A stretch of DNA of 64,000 nucleotides, taken from assembly GCA_037954325.1 (NCBI GenBank), contig JBBMNZ010000034.1:5919501-5983500 (forward strand). Reading direction: 5' to 3'. The notes beneath the pieces were generated by a model, which was not told where the DNA came from, made no database searches, and saw only the letters and a list, made by a program, of their open reading frames with translations. Position numbers and translations under genes: made by a program. Origin of the DNA: Fistularia commersonii (taxonomy: Eukaryota > Chordata > Actinopteri > Syngnathiformes > Fistulariidae). Positions 48,354-60,100 of this stretch are shown here, piece by piece. Numbering within the stretch: the first letter of the stretch is position 1; every line of letters begins with the position of its first letter.

Positions 48354-48418
<65 letters not shown>
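48354..48418. repeat. (TG)n microsatellite
   Basis: About 31 uninterrupted TG units just after the ccdc115 poly(A) site. A second TG tract of about 13 units lies at 48602-48628. Confidence 0.97.
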
Positions 48419-48602
48419 GAAAGCTTACACATTTGATCACCCTCCCATTACAAAAAATAAAAATCCACTCCTATCCAGACAGTTGTTTTCCTTCTGTGGA
48501 GACACAGCTGACTTCCACCACCTTAAGGTTCGAGCAGCCCGGTTGCTAAGGGAACAGCCGATCATCACCGGGTGCTGTGTCGGATTTGGAAGCGAGACAC
48601 CC

Positions 48603-48633
<31 letters not shown>

Positions 48634-48659
48634 CTGGTCCAGTTATAACACAATCTTTA

Positions 48660-49330
48660 TTCCTCTGTGAGACGCCCCCCATCCCTCCTCCCCTCCCCTT
48701 CCTACTCCTCTCCTCCCCGCCGCCGCCGTCACCTCTCTCGCGTCCGAGCGGCGGATGGAAGCGTAGGAAAAGCGGATGTAGCCCCCCCGCGATCAAATCA
48801 TTAATGTTTCCCGACAACCGCGGGAGAGACGGTAGCGACGTCGTAGCCGATCGCGGCCGTTTTTTGTCCGTCGCCGATCCCGCTCGCCGCTCGCTTCCCT
48901 TTTGTGTCTGCGCATCGGGCGTCTGCGGCGGTGCGGAGCGGGGATCGGGAAGTAAACACGGCCGGCCCGCGCTGACAGGCGAGCCGCCTCCGGATCGCCC
49001 TTGATCCGTCCCAAGTTCCCATTTCCGCGGCCGGGGCAGAGCCAACTCTTTTTGCTCCCCCCCTCATGGCGTCCGCGTCGAAGGTGTCCATCCTGGATTA
49101 CTTTAACATCGTGTTCGAGGGGGAAAATGGCAAGATCGAGTCCAACTGCAAGGCTTGTGGCACCAGGATCCAGGCGAAGCGCAGCGTCACGTCCAACTTC
49201 GTAACGCATCTTAAGGTAAACGCGTTTAGGGAATCCAACCCTCCTCATCCTCGCCTGGCCGAGATGACGAGGGCTGCTCGTCGTCGTCGTCGTCGCCTCT
49301 TGTATCCGCACATTAACATCTGAACGATCC
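48660..49330 (+). promoter_or_regulatory. CpG-rich promoter and first exon of the hAT-derived gene
   Basis: CpG density rises sharply at 48715-49270 (many CGCCGCCG, CGCGG and CGTCG steps), in contrast to the AT-rich DNA around ccdc115. This is typical of a promoter active in the germ line or broadly. No TATA box is evident. Confidence 0.5.
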
Positions 49331-51828
49331 GGCCTCGCCGCCAAAGATCTCCCCCACTGCATTGTCACCGATGTAAACCCTTGTCAAAATCTTCTCCTGG
49401 CATCTGGACTTGATTTTCTTCCTCGGAAGGCGTTGCATCTCTCATCCGGGGGGGGCTTCTGCAGTTCGGAGTTCGGTCCCAACTGAAGAAAATCAAGTCC
49501 GGTCGCCACAAGAACACGGTTTTGTCAAGTATAAACCCTTCCAAGTTCTACAATTGGGGGAGATGGTGTGAACACACAGGTGTGACACTGTCGTGCTCCT
49601 CTTCCTCCCCTTCCAGCGCAAACACCAAGCCATGTATGACGACTTTGTGAAGAGGAAAGACATGAAGAGAGAAGGCTACGCCTCCTCCGGGTCCATCAAC
49701 ACTTTCGCTGCCAACGGCGGGAACACCCGGTACTCGCTCCCCGCCGGGGCCGGAGTCGGAGTCGCGGGTGGAGGAGGTCCTGGAGGTTTGGGGCCCCTGG
49801 AAGGCGGAGGCCCCGGCGGAGGGGTGACCAAGTTCGAGAGGCACGACCCACGTCAGGTGCGCGGCCGGATCCGTCCGTGCAAAAACAACCGTGCATGTGA
49901 AATTCGTGTCAAAATCTTCCGGGCAACCGGACTCGATAGTTTCACAAAAATCATTTATCGTCGCCGTAGGTTCTGATTTCCGAGGCCATAGCGAAGATGA
50001 TCGTGCAAGATCTCCAGCCGGTGTCCATCGTGGAAAATCAGGGTTTCCGGGAGCTCCTTCAGCTCCTGGAGCCGCGTTACACCCCCGAGCCTCAGCACTA
50101 CATCCAGATCCAGCTCCTTCCAGCCTACGCCTACCAGGCCCAGCTGGCGACCCGGCAGGCCCTGGCCTCAGCGCAAGCCCTCAGCCTGAGCCTTGACATA
50201 TGGGGCGGGTTTTCTGGCGCAACATCAGGGTAAGAACATGAAAATAAAAAAGGTAAACATAAAAAAAAGTCACGGTCTCAGTGATTCCGCTTCTCTCCCG
50301 TCGCAGGTACCTCGGCGTCACCTGCCACTTTCTCACGTCCGACTGGCAGATGCGGTCGGCTCTGCTGGCGTGCCTCCCTCTGACAGGGGGTTTCTCCGGG
50401 AATCGCGTTCTGTCAGATTTTGATGAAGTGTGCCAGGCGCACGGCGTCTCAGGGCGGGCCTTCCGCGTGGTCGCGGATCGTTTCTTGGCCACCACGACCG
50501 TGAAAGCGTGCTGTCTTCCGGCTTTCCTGGTTTCGCCGCCGCTCGCCGACGGACAGTACGAGGACGACGAAGACGAAGAGGAAGACGCAGAGAGCGGCAA
50601 CGACGTCGAGGACGGCGTCAGGAACGGTCACGGCGACGTGGAAGAAGACACGGCGTGGGAGGAGTCGTGGGAGCAGGGGTTGGGCGTTTGCCGCGTGAAC
50701 TCTTTCTCCCACTCTCTGGGACAGTGTGTCAGAGAGGGGCTGCGCTCGTGCCCGCAGCTCTCGTCCTCGCTCGCCAAGGCCGGCTGCTTTTACAACTACA
50801 TTACCTCTGCCGTTCCGCTTGAGAAACTCAGCCAGGTGTTCGACGGCCCCGGATTGATGTTGGGCCAAGGAAATACACCCCCCGCAGTAAGAGACTGGAC
50901 AACCCAGCTTAAGGTACGTAGAAGATGACGTGAAAGTGTTTCAGTTGGACAAGGGTGTTTCAGTAAACCGCTTCATCTTGTGCAGATTCTTCGGCGGCTG
51001 CTGGACTCGGTGGATTTCCTGGAGGAGATGAGCGGTCCGGGCGAACTCGCGCTGGGTGTTTCGGAAAGAGCCCTCCTGAGGGAGCTCACTGACACTTTGG
51101 AGCCCTTTTCCGAGGCCTGGGACATGGTGTACGGGGAGCGGCAGGCGGACGCGCAGACGGACAGACACGTGTCCATCAGTCTGGCTCTGCCTTGCGTTCT
51201 CGGCTTACGCAAGCATCTCTCTGAAATCTCGCCCCACCAGTGTCCCTCGCTCCTGGTGGGCCTGAGCCAGGCTTTGGAGCGCCGACTGGCCCCCATCCTG
51301 GAGGATCCCCTGTACATCACCGCCACCACCCTGGACCCCCAGTTCAAGCTGACGTGGAGCAGCAACCCCGACTGGCACAGACAGGTTCTCCTCGAGGAGT
51401 TGTCTAAACATTCCAAAGCCACCAGCCCCATGGACTCCAACACGGATCTTCACCCTCATTCCGACACCCCTCCGGCCCCGGCGTCGTCGCCGGTTTCCTC
51501 GCTCTCCAGGCCCTGCAAGCTGTTCTCTTTCATCAAGCAGAGACCGGCGACGCAGGCCAAGAGTTTGGAGCAAGAGTTGGCCATCTACTTGCGAGAGGAG
51601 CCCACAGATGAAGAGGCTTTGCATTACTGGCAGCGCAAAGAAATTGACTTTCCTCTACTTGCCCAGGTGGCCAAGAGGGCATTCACCATACCTGCTTGTG
51701 GCACCGTGGTGGAAAGTATTTTCACCAGTGCCGGTCGCAGCCTGCAGCCAGCCAGAGGCCGAGTCCTACCAAAGAATCTGGAGACGCTCATCTACCTCAA
51801 AGCTAATTACAGATTATTATGGAATTAA
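49066..51828 (+). CDS. BED-finger protein derived from a hAT transposase (ZBED-like), five exons
   Basis: Exons 49066-49215, 49617-49856, 49970-50229, 50307-50913 and 50986-51828 join in frame to 699 residues. Residues 1-55 form a BED zinc finger (C28-X2-C31, H48-X4-H53); intron 1 falls inside the finger, between the two His. Residues 95-125 are a Gly-rich linker. A transposase-like core follows: LSLDIWGG keeps the first Asp context of the hAT DDE set, but the usual Cys-X2-His site reads NSFSHSLGQ (Cys lost) and the TRW motif reads VRDW. An acidic insert fills residues 301-340 (EDDEDEEEDAE). From about 610 comes the hAT dimerisation region: YWQRKEIDFPLLAQVAKRA, then ESIFTSAGRSL. Intact length, four introns, a CpG promoter and no terminal repeats point to a domesticated host gene, probably a DNA-binding regulator. 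I cannot assign a named ZBED orthologue. Confidence 0.85.
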
Positions 51829-53207
51829 AGCGAAGGATCGAACATGACGAGTAAACCGGGCGAGCAACGCACCATGTTCCTCGCGCGTGACGTGACAGTC
51901 CAGACCCCTTTTCCATCCTTTTTTTCACTTTTCTTTGCCAGAAACAACTCATTGTGGATCGCTGCCTGTTAACACAGACGCTCTCCCAACATCCCAGAGA
52001 ACCTGAAGCAGAATTGTACTTTCAGTCCGGTACAATTCTGCCAAACACAATATCACAAACGTCGCTCTCAATCCCCGCCGATTCCAAAGACAACTTGTGT
52101 CTGTTTTCTACTGACTTAACTCTCTGACATACCAATGATAACAACGATAGCCATTCACTGCGTTCTGTTCGTATTTCTTTCTTTATACTGGTATAAACTA
52201 ATCCTAAAGGTTGTGATTAATTCATTTGACATAAGTCTTGAAGTGATTGAGGGGAAGACAGTGTCAGCTGCTTAATCGTCTGACTGCGTGTGCGTGCGTG
52301 CGTGTGTGTGTGTGTTGCCTCGTCACTCAGACGCCATAATAAAACGAGTTTCACTTTCTACTGCTGTGCAGTTTGGAGCGACAAATGCATGTCTATATTG
52401 TAATCAAGACTATTTCTAATCTATGTTTTCCTCTCACGGTCCTCGATTCATTTGTGTCCGTGTCAGTTTAGGGACATTTTTTTTTTTTTCCCCCGATTTC
52501 TAGTCCGATCCGGAACGGAGCTTTGAGGATATGAAATGGGTTTGACCGCAGCTCCGCGCCTGGGTGTGTACATGTGTCACAAAAGAGGCTTTAGCTTTGT
52601 CTGAATTCACTGAATTATTTCGAGACACTTGGGGCATCACTTTGAAGAGTCAATAGAGTCTGTTATTTGAGCCGGACCACCGGGGAGGGAAGGAAGGAAA
52701 GTGCAAGAAATTTCAATTCACTCCAAGTCAAGTCAGGAGGAAAGCGAGGACTTACATTTTGTAAACTAAACTACAATCAGAAACAGACTGAACTAAACAT
52801 TTTTTTTTTGAATTAAGATTTTTTTTTTAGCAAAAAAGGAAAATCTGCCTGTAACCCTCAACAGTAACACACAGTTTGCAACACAGCACTCTACCCCTGT
52901 TTTGCTGAGCAACATGAAACAGTAAGATTTCCCTTGTGTATCATAATTAAGAATTGATGTGATCCTAGCGATTATCACCCTAGGATGTCCCCAATTTAGG
53001 CGAGTCTTGATTTCCATGTGAATATGTTTTATCTTTGAGAACCATACTTGCTGCTCGTCTCATGGGTGTGTTATTGGTGTGAGTGTAGCAGCTTGGACCC
53101 CCCCGCCCCCCTTCCCCTGGCTGTGACAGCTCATCCATTTGACTTAGACCAGCCGGCTGGGCTGCAGTTCTGCTCGTAATTGCCTCTGAAATGAATTACT
53201 TGGCAGC

Positions 53208-53246
<39 letters not shown>

Positions 53247-54060
53247 GGAGGAGAGGAAATTGTAATTGAACTGCCCCCGCCTTCTCCCTGATGCCTGAAG
53301 TTATTACATCTGCAGTGCAGAAAGCCATTTTCTGTCTTCACATAGACACACAGGCATATACACAGACCCCCCCCTCCCCCCCACCCCCAACCACCACCCT
53401 TCCCCATATAACCATCTCAGCAGAGGACCATATTGATGCAGTGTTATTTCACAGATTGATCGCTCATAGGCCCGTCCGAGCCGGGGCCACGCTGTCTTTC
53501 TCGCAGCTCACACAGAGAAACTCCTCCCACATGTTTTGTGTTTGTTTATATCGCAGTGGTCTATTTGGAGCGGCGTTCGCTGAGCTGCGGGACAGAAGAG
53601 TTGGCAAAAACAAAAGTGGTGTTCAGTGTCAACCAAGTCCTGGTTACTCTGTACACACAGACACACAAAGGGCCGAGAACCGTTATTAATAATCTGCCTG
53701 TTGCTGACCTGTTGACAGTTGGGAAATGTTATGGATTATTGTGTTGGTTTTGGTGGTTGCTTTCATACACGCTGGTAGTTCCCTTTCTAAATTTGGTAAC
53801 TTCAAAAGATAGGAAGAAATTCACATCCCGTTTTGTCCCTCTATCATGTTTCAATAACGCACACTTATCCACGTTATCTTTTGCCCTTTTCTAATGTCCA
53901 GGCCATGGAAAGAGGGGGAGTGGGCTCCCTGAGCCACCTACTCAAAGCCCGGCGCATGCACATGTTCTGAGTCAGACCGTAGCGCACAATAGCTTCTATT
54001 TCTGTAGATGCAACCGGCGTTATCGCACCACTTCGACTCTCTCCCTCTCCCACTCGAACC
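51829..54060. other. 3' UTR of the hAT-derived gene and spacer
   Basis: A candidate poly(A) signal AATAAA lies at 52338, about 510 bases after the stop. A TG/TGCG tract lies at 52287-52315. A GA microsatellite (53207-53247) and a poly-C stretch (53367-53382) occur before apobec2. I see no further coding exon. Confidence 0.5.
53207..53247. repeat. (GA)n microsatellite
   Basis: About 20 GA units with one AA interruption. Confidence 0.9.
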
Positions 54061-54071
54061 CGCGCAAAGTC

Positions 54072-55685
54072 ATGGCTGACAGAAACAGTCGGCCCGGCGT
54101 GAAGAAGAAAGAGAAGAAGGCGGAGAGCAAAGCGAACGAGGAGAAGGAAAAACTTTCCAAAAAGGCAGAGAAACCGGCGAAAAAGTCGGAGAAGGCCCCC
54201 GCCCAGCCGGAGACGGAGGGAGAGAAGAGCAACGCCGCAGGTGGAGGAGCAGCAGAGGCGGAGGTGAAGAGCGCCGACGAAAACGGAGAGTTTCAGCCCA
54301 TTGAGCTGCCGCCATTTGAGATCGTCAAAGGGTGAGTGTGATAAAAATATTCACAACTGATTGAAGACAGATTTAAGAATCCCACCAGTAAAAAAAAGTC
54401 ACTTTATTCAACGCAATTGTGGCTTATATAGTACATTGCTCTCTTGCTTCATGCACATTTTATTTATACCATATTTCATCATGAAAGAATGGCAATGACT
54501 TGCACCTGCCATTCTCACTAACCCAGCGGTAAGAATAGCGATGAGTCAAAGAGGCAACATAGATGCCAGACTCCACTGTGTCTCTATGCTTTGACTTTTA
54601 ATTATTTGTGTATATTATCTGCAATGACATAGACAGACGTGTGTGAGTTATGGTCACAGGGTATATCACTTGAGGCTTGGAATACATACGGTTCTATGGA
54701 TGAATTGTTACAGAAATAGCATACATGTATTTATCACTGCGCCATCGCTCATCACAGTGCCTTGACTGATCCACATACCCTTGCAAAGCGAGCATGTCTA
54801 AGAAATTAAACACAGCTTACACCGAGATCTTATTGCATTTTTACACAAGGTACAGTTGAAACTGCTGAGAGACACATCTCGGTGACACGTACCCCCCTTT
54901 TTTGCACCGAAGCTCCACCCGTTGGATCATTTTTTAAAAATTCAGCGTTTGGCTATTGCTCAAAAGATAAGCGGTGATTTAATACAACACTAATGGAAAA
55001 TACTTTCCCTTGTAGGGAGCAGATGAGCCCATTCTACTTTAAGTTTCAGTTCAGGAATGTTGAGTACTCATCTGGGAGGAACAAGACCTTGCTGTGCTAC
55101 AGAGTTGATACGGCAGGAGGCAGCGTAGAGCCTCTCAAAGGTTACATGGAAGACGAACATGCCACCGCTCACGCTGAAGAGGCTTTCTTTCAGCAGGTAA
55201 TTTCCCCCCCTGTCAGCCGGTGTACTCTAGTATACTTTCATAAATCCCCCGGTGCAATTAATCATTCTCTCCTCATTAATCTCATTCATCTCTTCTCTGC
55301 TAACATAACACCCCCCCCCCCCCCAAACCCTTTCCAGGTGCTCCCTAACAATAACTCTCCCCAGGAGTATGATGTTACATGGTATGTATCATCTAGTCCC
55401 TGTGCGAATTGCGCAGCCAAGTTGGCAAGCATCCTCAGGAAGTGCAAAAAAGTCCGTCTCTGTATCATCTGCTCTCGTCTCTTCGAGTGGGAGCAGCCAG
55501 AGATAGTTGAAGGGCTGAAGGCCCTGGTGAGTGCAGGCTGCAAGCTGAGAATGATGAACCCAGCTGACTTCCTACACGTTTGGGAGATGTATGTGGAGAA
55601 GGAGAACGAGTGCTTTACACCTTGGGAGGACTGTCAGGAGAACTATGACTACTATATGGAGAAATTGACAGAAATCCTCAAGTAA
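54072..55685 (+). CDS. apobec2: APOBEC2-type cytidine-deaminase-fold protein, three exons
   Basis: Exons 54072-54331, 55016-55196 and 55338-55685 join in frame to 262 residues. The core is close to vertebrate APOBEC2: IELPPFEIVKG, FKFQFRNVEYSSGRNKT, the zinc motif HAEEAFF with the catalytic-position Glu, SSSPCANC, and GCKLRMMNPADF, ending KLTEILK. APOBEC2 is found mainly in heart and skeletal muscle of vertebrates; deaminase activity is weak or unproven, and roles in muscle differentiation and fish retina regeneration are reported. Residues 1-75 form a Lys/Glu/Ala-rich, low-complexity tail much longer than the mammalian acidic N-terminus. Fish may have a and b copies; which this is stays open. 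AATAAA occurs at 55776. Confidence 0.95.
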
Positions 55686-55775
55686 ATGTAAGTCTTGTGT
55701 ATCGGTTACTGCGGTGAATACACTGGACCTCTTTTGTGGCTCGGTAAAAAGGTTTAAATTGAAACATGTGTGAAT

Positions 55776-55781
55776 AATAAA
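55776..55781 (+). promoter_or_regulatory. apobec2 poly(A) signal
   Basis: AATAAA about 90 bases past the stop, followed by a T-rich stretch. Confidence 0.55.
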
Positions 55782-56097
55782 ATTATTACTCTCCTTTTCC
55801 TCTGTTTTTTTGAACCTGGGTTGAACCTGTCTTTCTTTCAGTCCCATTTAATGGTGTAGATAATCATTAGTTTAATTGAATCCTTCTGGCACCATTTACT
55901 GTTTGGTTGGTTGTTGTTTTATAGGGTGACGTTGAACTATTTAAGGGAATTGCCATATTGTATGACTGATTAGGATTATTGTGATTATCACAACAAACTA
56001 CGACTACTAAAACTACTACTAATAATGATCATGATGATAATAATATAACAAGATGAGAGAAAGCCAAAATGAAATATGAAATTATTAATTAAATCAT

Positions 56098-56345
56098 GTA
56101 TTGTCTATCCTGCAGTCAGGGTCGCGGTGGGACTGGAGGTTTCTTATTTTCCTACTACATGTTTTTGGACTGTGGGAGCGCTACTGTTATATTGTTTTTA
56201 TTATTAGTGGATCATTCATGCTGTGTCCCCCATGAAGACACGGGGAGAACACGCAAACTCGCACAGAAAGGAATAACTGCTGCTGGAATTCACCGGAAAC
56301 CCTGTTGCTGCTGGGCAGCGGCGCTAACCACTTTGCCACAAAAAC
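56098..56345 (-). mobile_element. SINE-like repeat, minus strand, rearranged
   Basis: Reading from the plus strand: CAGTCAGGGTCGCGGTGGGA, CATGTTTTTGGACTGTGGGAG, ACACGGGGAGAACACGCAAACTC and GGCGCTAACCACTTTGCCACA. These are the reverse complement of the fish SINE-like repeat found at 19655-19968, including its tRNA-like head. About 50 bases of unrelated AT-rich sequence (56181-56230) sit where the central GTGGGTTTCC block should be. Confidence 0.65.
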
Positions 56346-57100
56346 AATATCTGTGTTTGGCAATGCAACAAAAAATAACAACATTGGTTTTATCAACTTT
56401 AAACAGCCTTTGGAGAAAACTAACTTTTATCCCACATTATCATCCATCTGATTGAAAATTAAAACTGAACAAAAACCAGGCAGATCATCACGCATCTACA
56501 GTGTATTCCCTTTTATATTAGGTTAAATGAAAGTCAAACAGTTATTTTCTTTGTTCATCACATAGAAAACATTGTTTCCTCACCATTTTTGTTACGATCA
56601 AAACTATTCCTGTTTTTCGAACCAGCCACCCCAAGCAGCGGAACATTTCATTTCAACAGGTTTACCCATCAACCATGTTTTTGGTTACTGAAAGATATAA
56701 TGATGGTTTCACACTGTGAATCGAATCTTACCATTTCCCCCCGGAGGGATTATTACCAACTTTTGAGAAGAGGTTGTTTTATGATGCATATTGACAGATT
56801 TAACCTCGTTTGACTTTTACCAAGTTTTCGTATCTTAAACTAATTGCATTATCCTTGGTGACTCATTGTTTAAAGGAAGCCAATCCAACGTTGTCATCTG
56901 ATTTATCAAGACCTTCCATTTTTACAGCTAGAATGACACAAGGAACAAAGAATGGAAAAGTGGATCAGTTACTACACGGCCACTGAATTGGAAAAGTGCA
57001 TTTGTAGTGCGATTATGTTACCTGTATCCTCTTCTGGAGTGACCAATAATGGCAATGTTTCATCGGCTTTCTTTACATCCTCTTCTGCAGGCCAGATTGG
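56346..57100. other. Non-coding spacer between apobec2 and the Ig receptor gene
   Basis: No exon recognised. It probably includes the 3' UTR of the minus-strand receptor gene. Confidence 0.4.
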
Positions 57101-57103
57101 TTT

Positions 57104-60100
57104 TCAAAATGCAAAAAAAGCAAAGATGCACTGTTTGTGAGCCCCAAGAAACCCAAGAAACCTGTAACGCATTCCGGTATATCTGGGTTCATTACCTTTT
57201 TCTGGTTCGTTCAGCGATGCATCTGTAATGTAGTTAACAAGAGGACAGGATGCATCTGCAGGGGGGAGGAATTCACTTGAAACACCAGCCAGGACATTTA
57301 GCGGCATGATATGAAAGCGAGACTAACTCTCAAAATTATCACCAGGGACTGTCACTGTCTTTTCTAAAATAATCAAACAATGACGTCATATTTGTGCAGA
57401 TAATCTGTATCACCGTACCGCCACTGCTCTTCAGCTGAGCCATGGTGAGGAACAGCTCCGGCTCTTCTGGCTTTTCTTCACCATCCCCTATGATCAAGAA
57501 CACATGCTCATCACATTAACATGTTTACAAAAAATGCATCACATTGATAATTTGGTGATTTAAAAGACAATACAAGGCAGACGATCGCCACGATTTTCTC
57601 AGAATCAGTGCAATCCAAAAAGGCCCTTCTAACCTGGTTTGCGGAAAATTCTGAGAGCAATGCATCCAAGGAATACAGCGATGATGCCAAAGAAGAGACA
57701 GCCGGAGATGGAAAGAAGCACCCTCCTCTTTAGAACTACAGATTTAATGATGACAAAGAAAATTACATACAATACCTATAATTTGATATCTCCCAAATGT
57801 CTGGTGCTCGCTGATACTCACGAAGGTTCTTGGTCTTGAAATGTTCACTTTGTTTTGAATAAGAGGGTGTACCCTGGCGAACACCCCGGCAGGAATATTG
57901 GCTCTGCTCAGGGTCGTTCTGAGGTGTAACCGTATATTTCTCCGTTTGCGTAGAATTGGTTATTTGATTCTCTTTGTACCTGTTTAAAAATAGTATGCAC
58001 TTATTTTTCTAGGAAGACAAAACCAGGTGTGCACGTTCCTCACAAAGACTACCGGTATGTCTTCCAAATATATGTATATTTTTTACCATGTGTAGTTCCA
58101 CATGCCCAGGTTTTCCTCTACATTACACTTGAGCACAAGCGTCTCTGTGGAAAAGACCTCCGTCCACCCGGTGAGCAGGATTATACTTGCCGATGGACGT
58201 TCTGAAGAATAAAAACATGGAATCTTTAGCAAACACGTGAAACAAATATAGAGAAATATCTGAATGAAATGTACATGAAAACATACCCTTGACCGTAAGT
58301 CTCATTGGTGGACTTGACTCCGTCTTAAATGATGTCCTCCTGCCTTGGCATTCATATGATCCAGTGTCTTTTGTCTCAGCACCAATAATTTCAAGATGTT
58401 TCCCAGACACACTATAAGGAGTGCCAGACACGGCTTTGCCATCTTTATACCAGAGAAACTCCCATCCAGAGGAGACAGCAATGTTACAGAGGAAGATGAC
58501 ATGATCTTCAGTGTGGAATAGCTTTTGCTCAGGTACCTGCTTCAAAATGGCACTTGGCTTTTTATCTGAGGATCAACAATAGTAACATTACTTCAAATAC
58601 TGTATTTTAATGTAAAATGACACTTTACACCCTAGTGTTTGACAAAGATTATGGCCTTCAGGGGTATTTTGATATTCCGTAACCCTAATTCTGTTTAAAT
58701 GTATAAATGTATATATTGACAAGATTATTTATAGAACTTGAGACAGTTAGTTTAGTTTAAAGACTGGACTAATACAGCTGTTGCCACATCTGTAGATGTG
58801 AAATCTTACTTTATTCAAAACGGGAAAATATATATGGCCTATGAAGTAAATTTGAATGGATTAGGAGTCTAATTTCTGGTGAAAAACTTACGCATAAAAT
58901 GTTCATCTGGTTCATCTGGCAAAAGTAGAAGAAGACTAAAACACTATTCTTAATTAACCTTATGTATGAAACTAAAGATCCATATTAGCATATAAGGAGA
59001 CATTTTAATATCATCTTTTCCCTGAAACTCTATAGGGCAAAACCTCTGTAAATTTCCCCATGTTTATAATGAATGTGGACCTCATGGAGGCTGCTATGAA
59101 ATGTTCCATTCAAAATATGCGAAAGATGAAATATAAATGTAAATATCTGAGAAAATATAGTGTTATATCGATTCGGCCCTGACTTTTGTGGTCATTTTCT
59201 GAACAAGTATCTAAAATAACACTAGCTGTAGTCGTTGGTCATTCGAACAGGCCGGCGGAAAGCCCTTCAACCTGCCACCAAAATAACACGATATATGAAT
59301 GCTCAGATCTGAAGATATGTTCAACATAATTTGATTTGGGCTATTATTTCTATGAGGGGAACTCTTAGTCACAATGTGTTTTAATAGGGATATCATATTC
59401 TATTGGACTTCAGTTGATGTACTTTTGGGACCAGTATCAATGGCTTGCATTATATGTCTGTAACACACATTATCTCCACTTTTTCTCCAGCCACTGTCAT
59501 CCATACAATTACATTATAGCATTGTAAAAGAAGAGGATCAAGGAAAAAAAACCTCACCGTAAACCTCGAGCGTTAATTCTGGAGAGCGGATGGTGTTCAC
59601 GGACCTGCCCTTCAGTTTTCCAGAGCAGCTGTATTTCCCAGCGTGCAGGGCGGCAGCAGATCCGATGGACATGAACCTTCCATCCGACTCAAAACTCACG
59701 ACATGATCTCTCGTGACGGTGTGATTGTCTCTGTACCATGAATATGTCCAGTCAGAAGCTTTTACCATTTCACAGACAAAAATCACACGCTCGGTGAGGA
59801 ACACGTCAAGCCACTTGGTTTTTTGCTTCAAAGTTGGAACAGGAATATCTATTGAGACACATTTAATAATCATCATAATCCTTTTGATTATTAACATGCA
59901 TGAAATTACCGAAAATATTATGCATTACCATGAAATATCTTCTATTTCCTCACCAATGACGTGCAGGCTTTGTTCTCTTGGCATTGTTTCAAACATTGAG
60001 TTTTCTCTTTTAGCCACACAACTGTAAGTCCCGTTGTCTGAAAAAAGGGCAGCCTTGATGGTGAGCCTTGTTCCGTTTACTGGAAGTTGTCGGGAATCTT

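Noticed and set aside
48321..49004. 227-codon plus-strand frame before the hAT-derived gene
   Set aside because: Begins in a TG microsatellite and continues through a GC-rich 5' UTR; composition is that of low-complexity and CpG-rich DNA.
48437..49368. Long minus-strand frames opposite the CpG-rich region
   Set aside because: High GC depletes stop codons; Arg/Pro/Gly composition and no domain.
50181..51624. Several 130-156 codon frames on alternate frames and the minus strand
   Set aside because: Shadows of exons 4 and 5 of the hAT-derived gene, caused by high GC.
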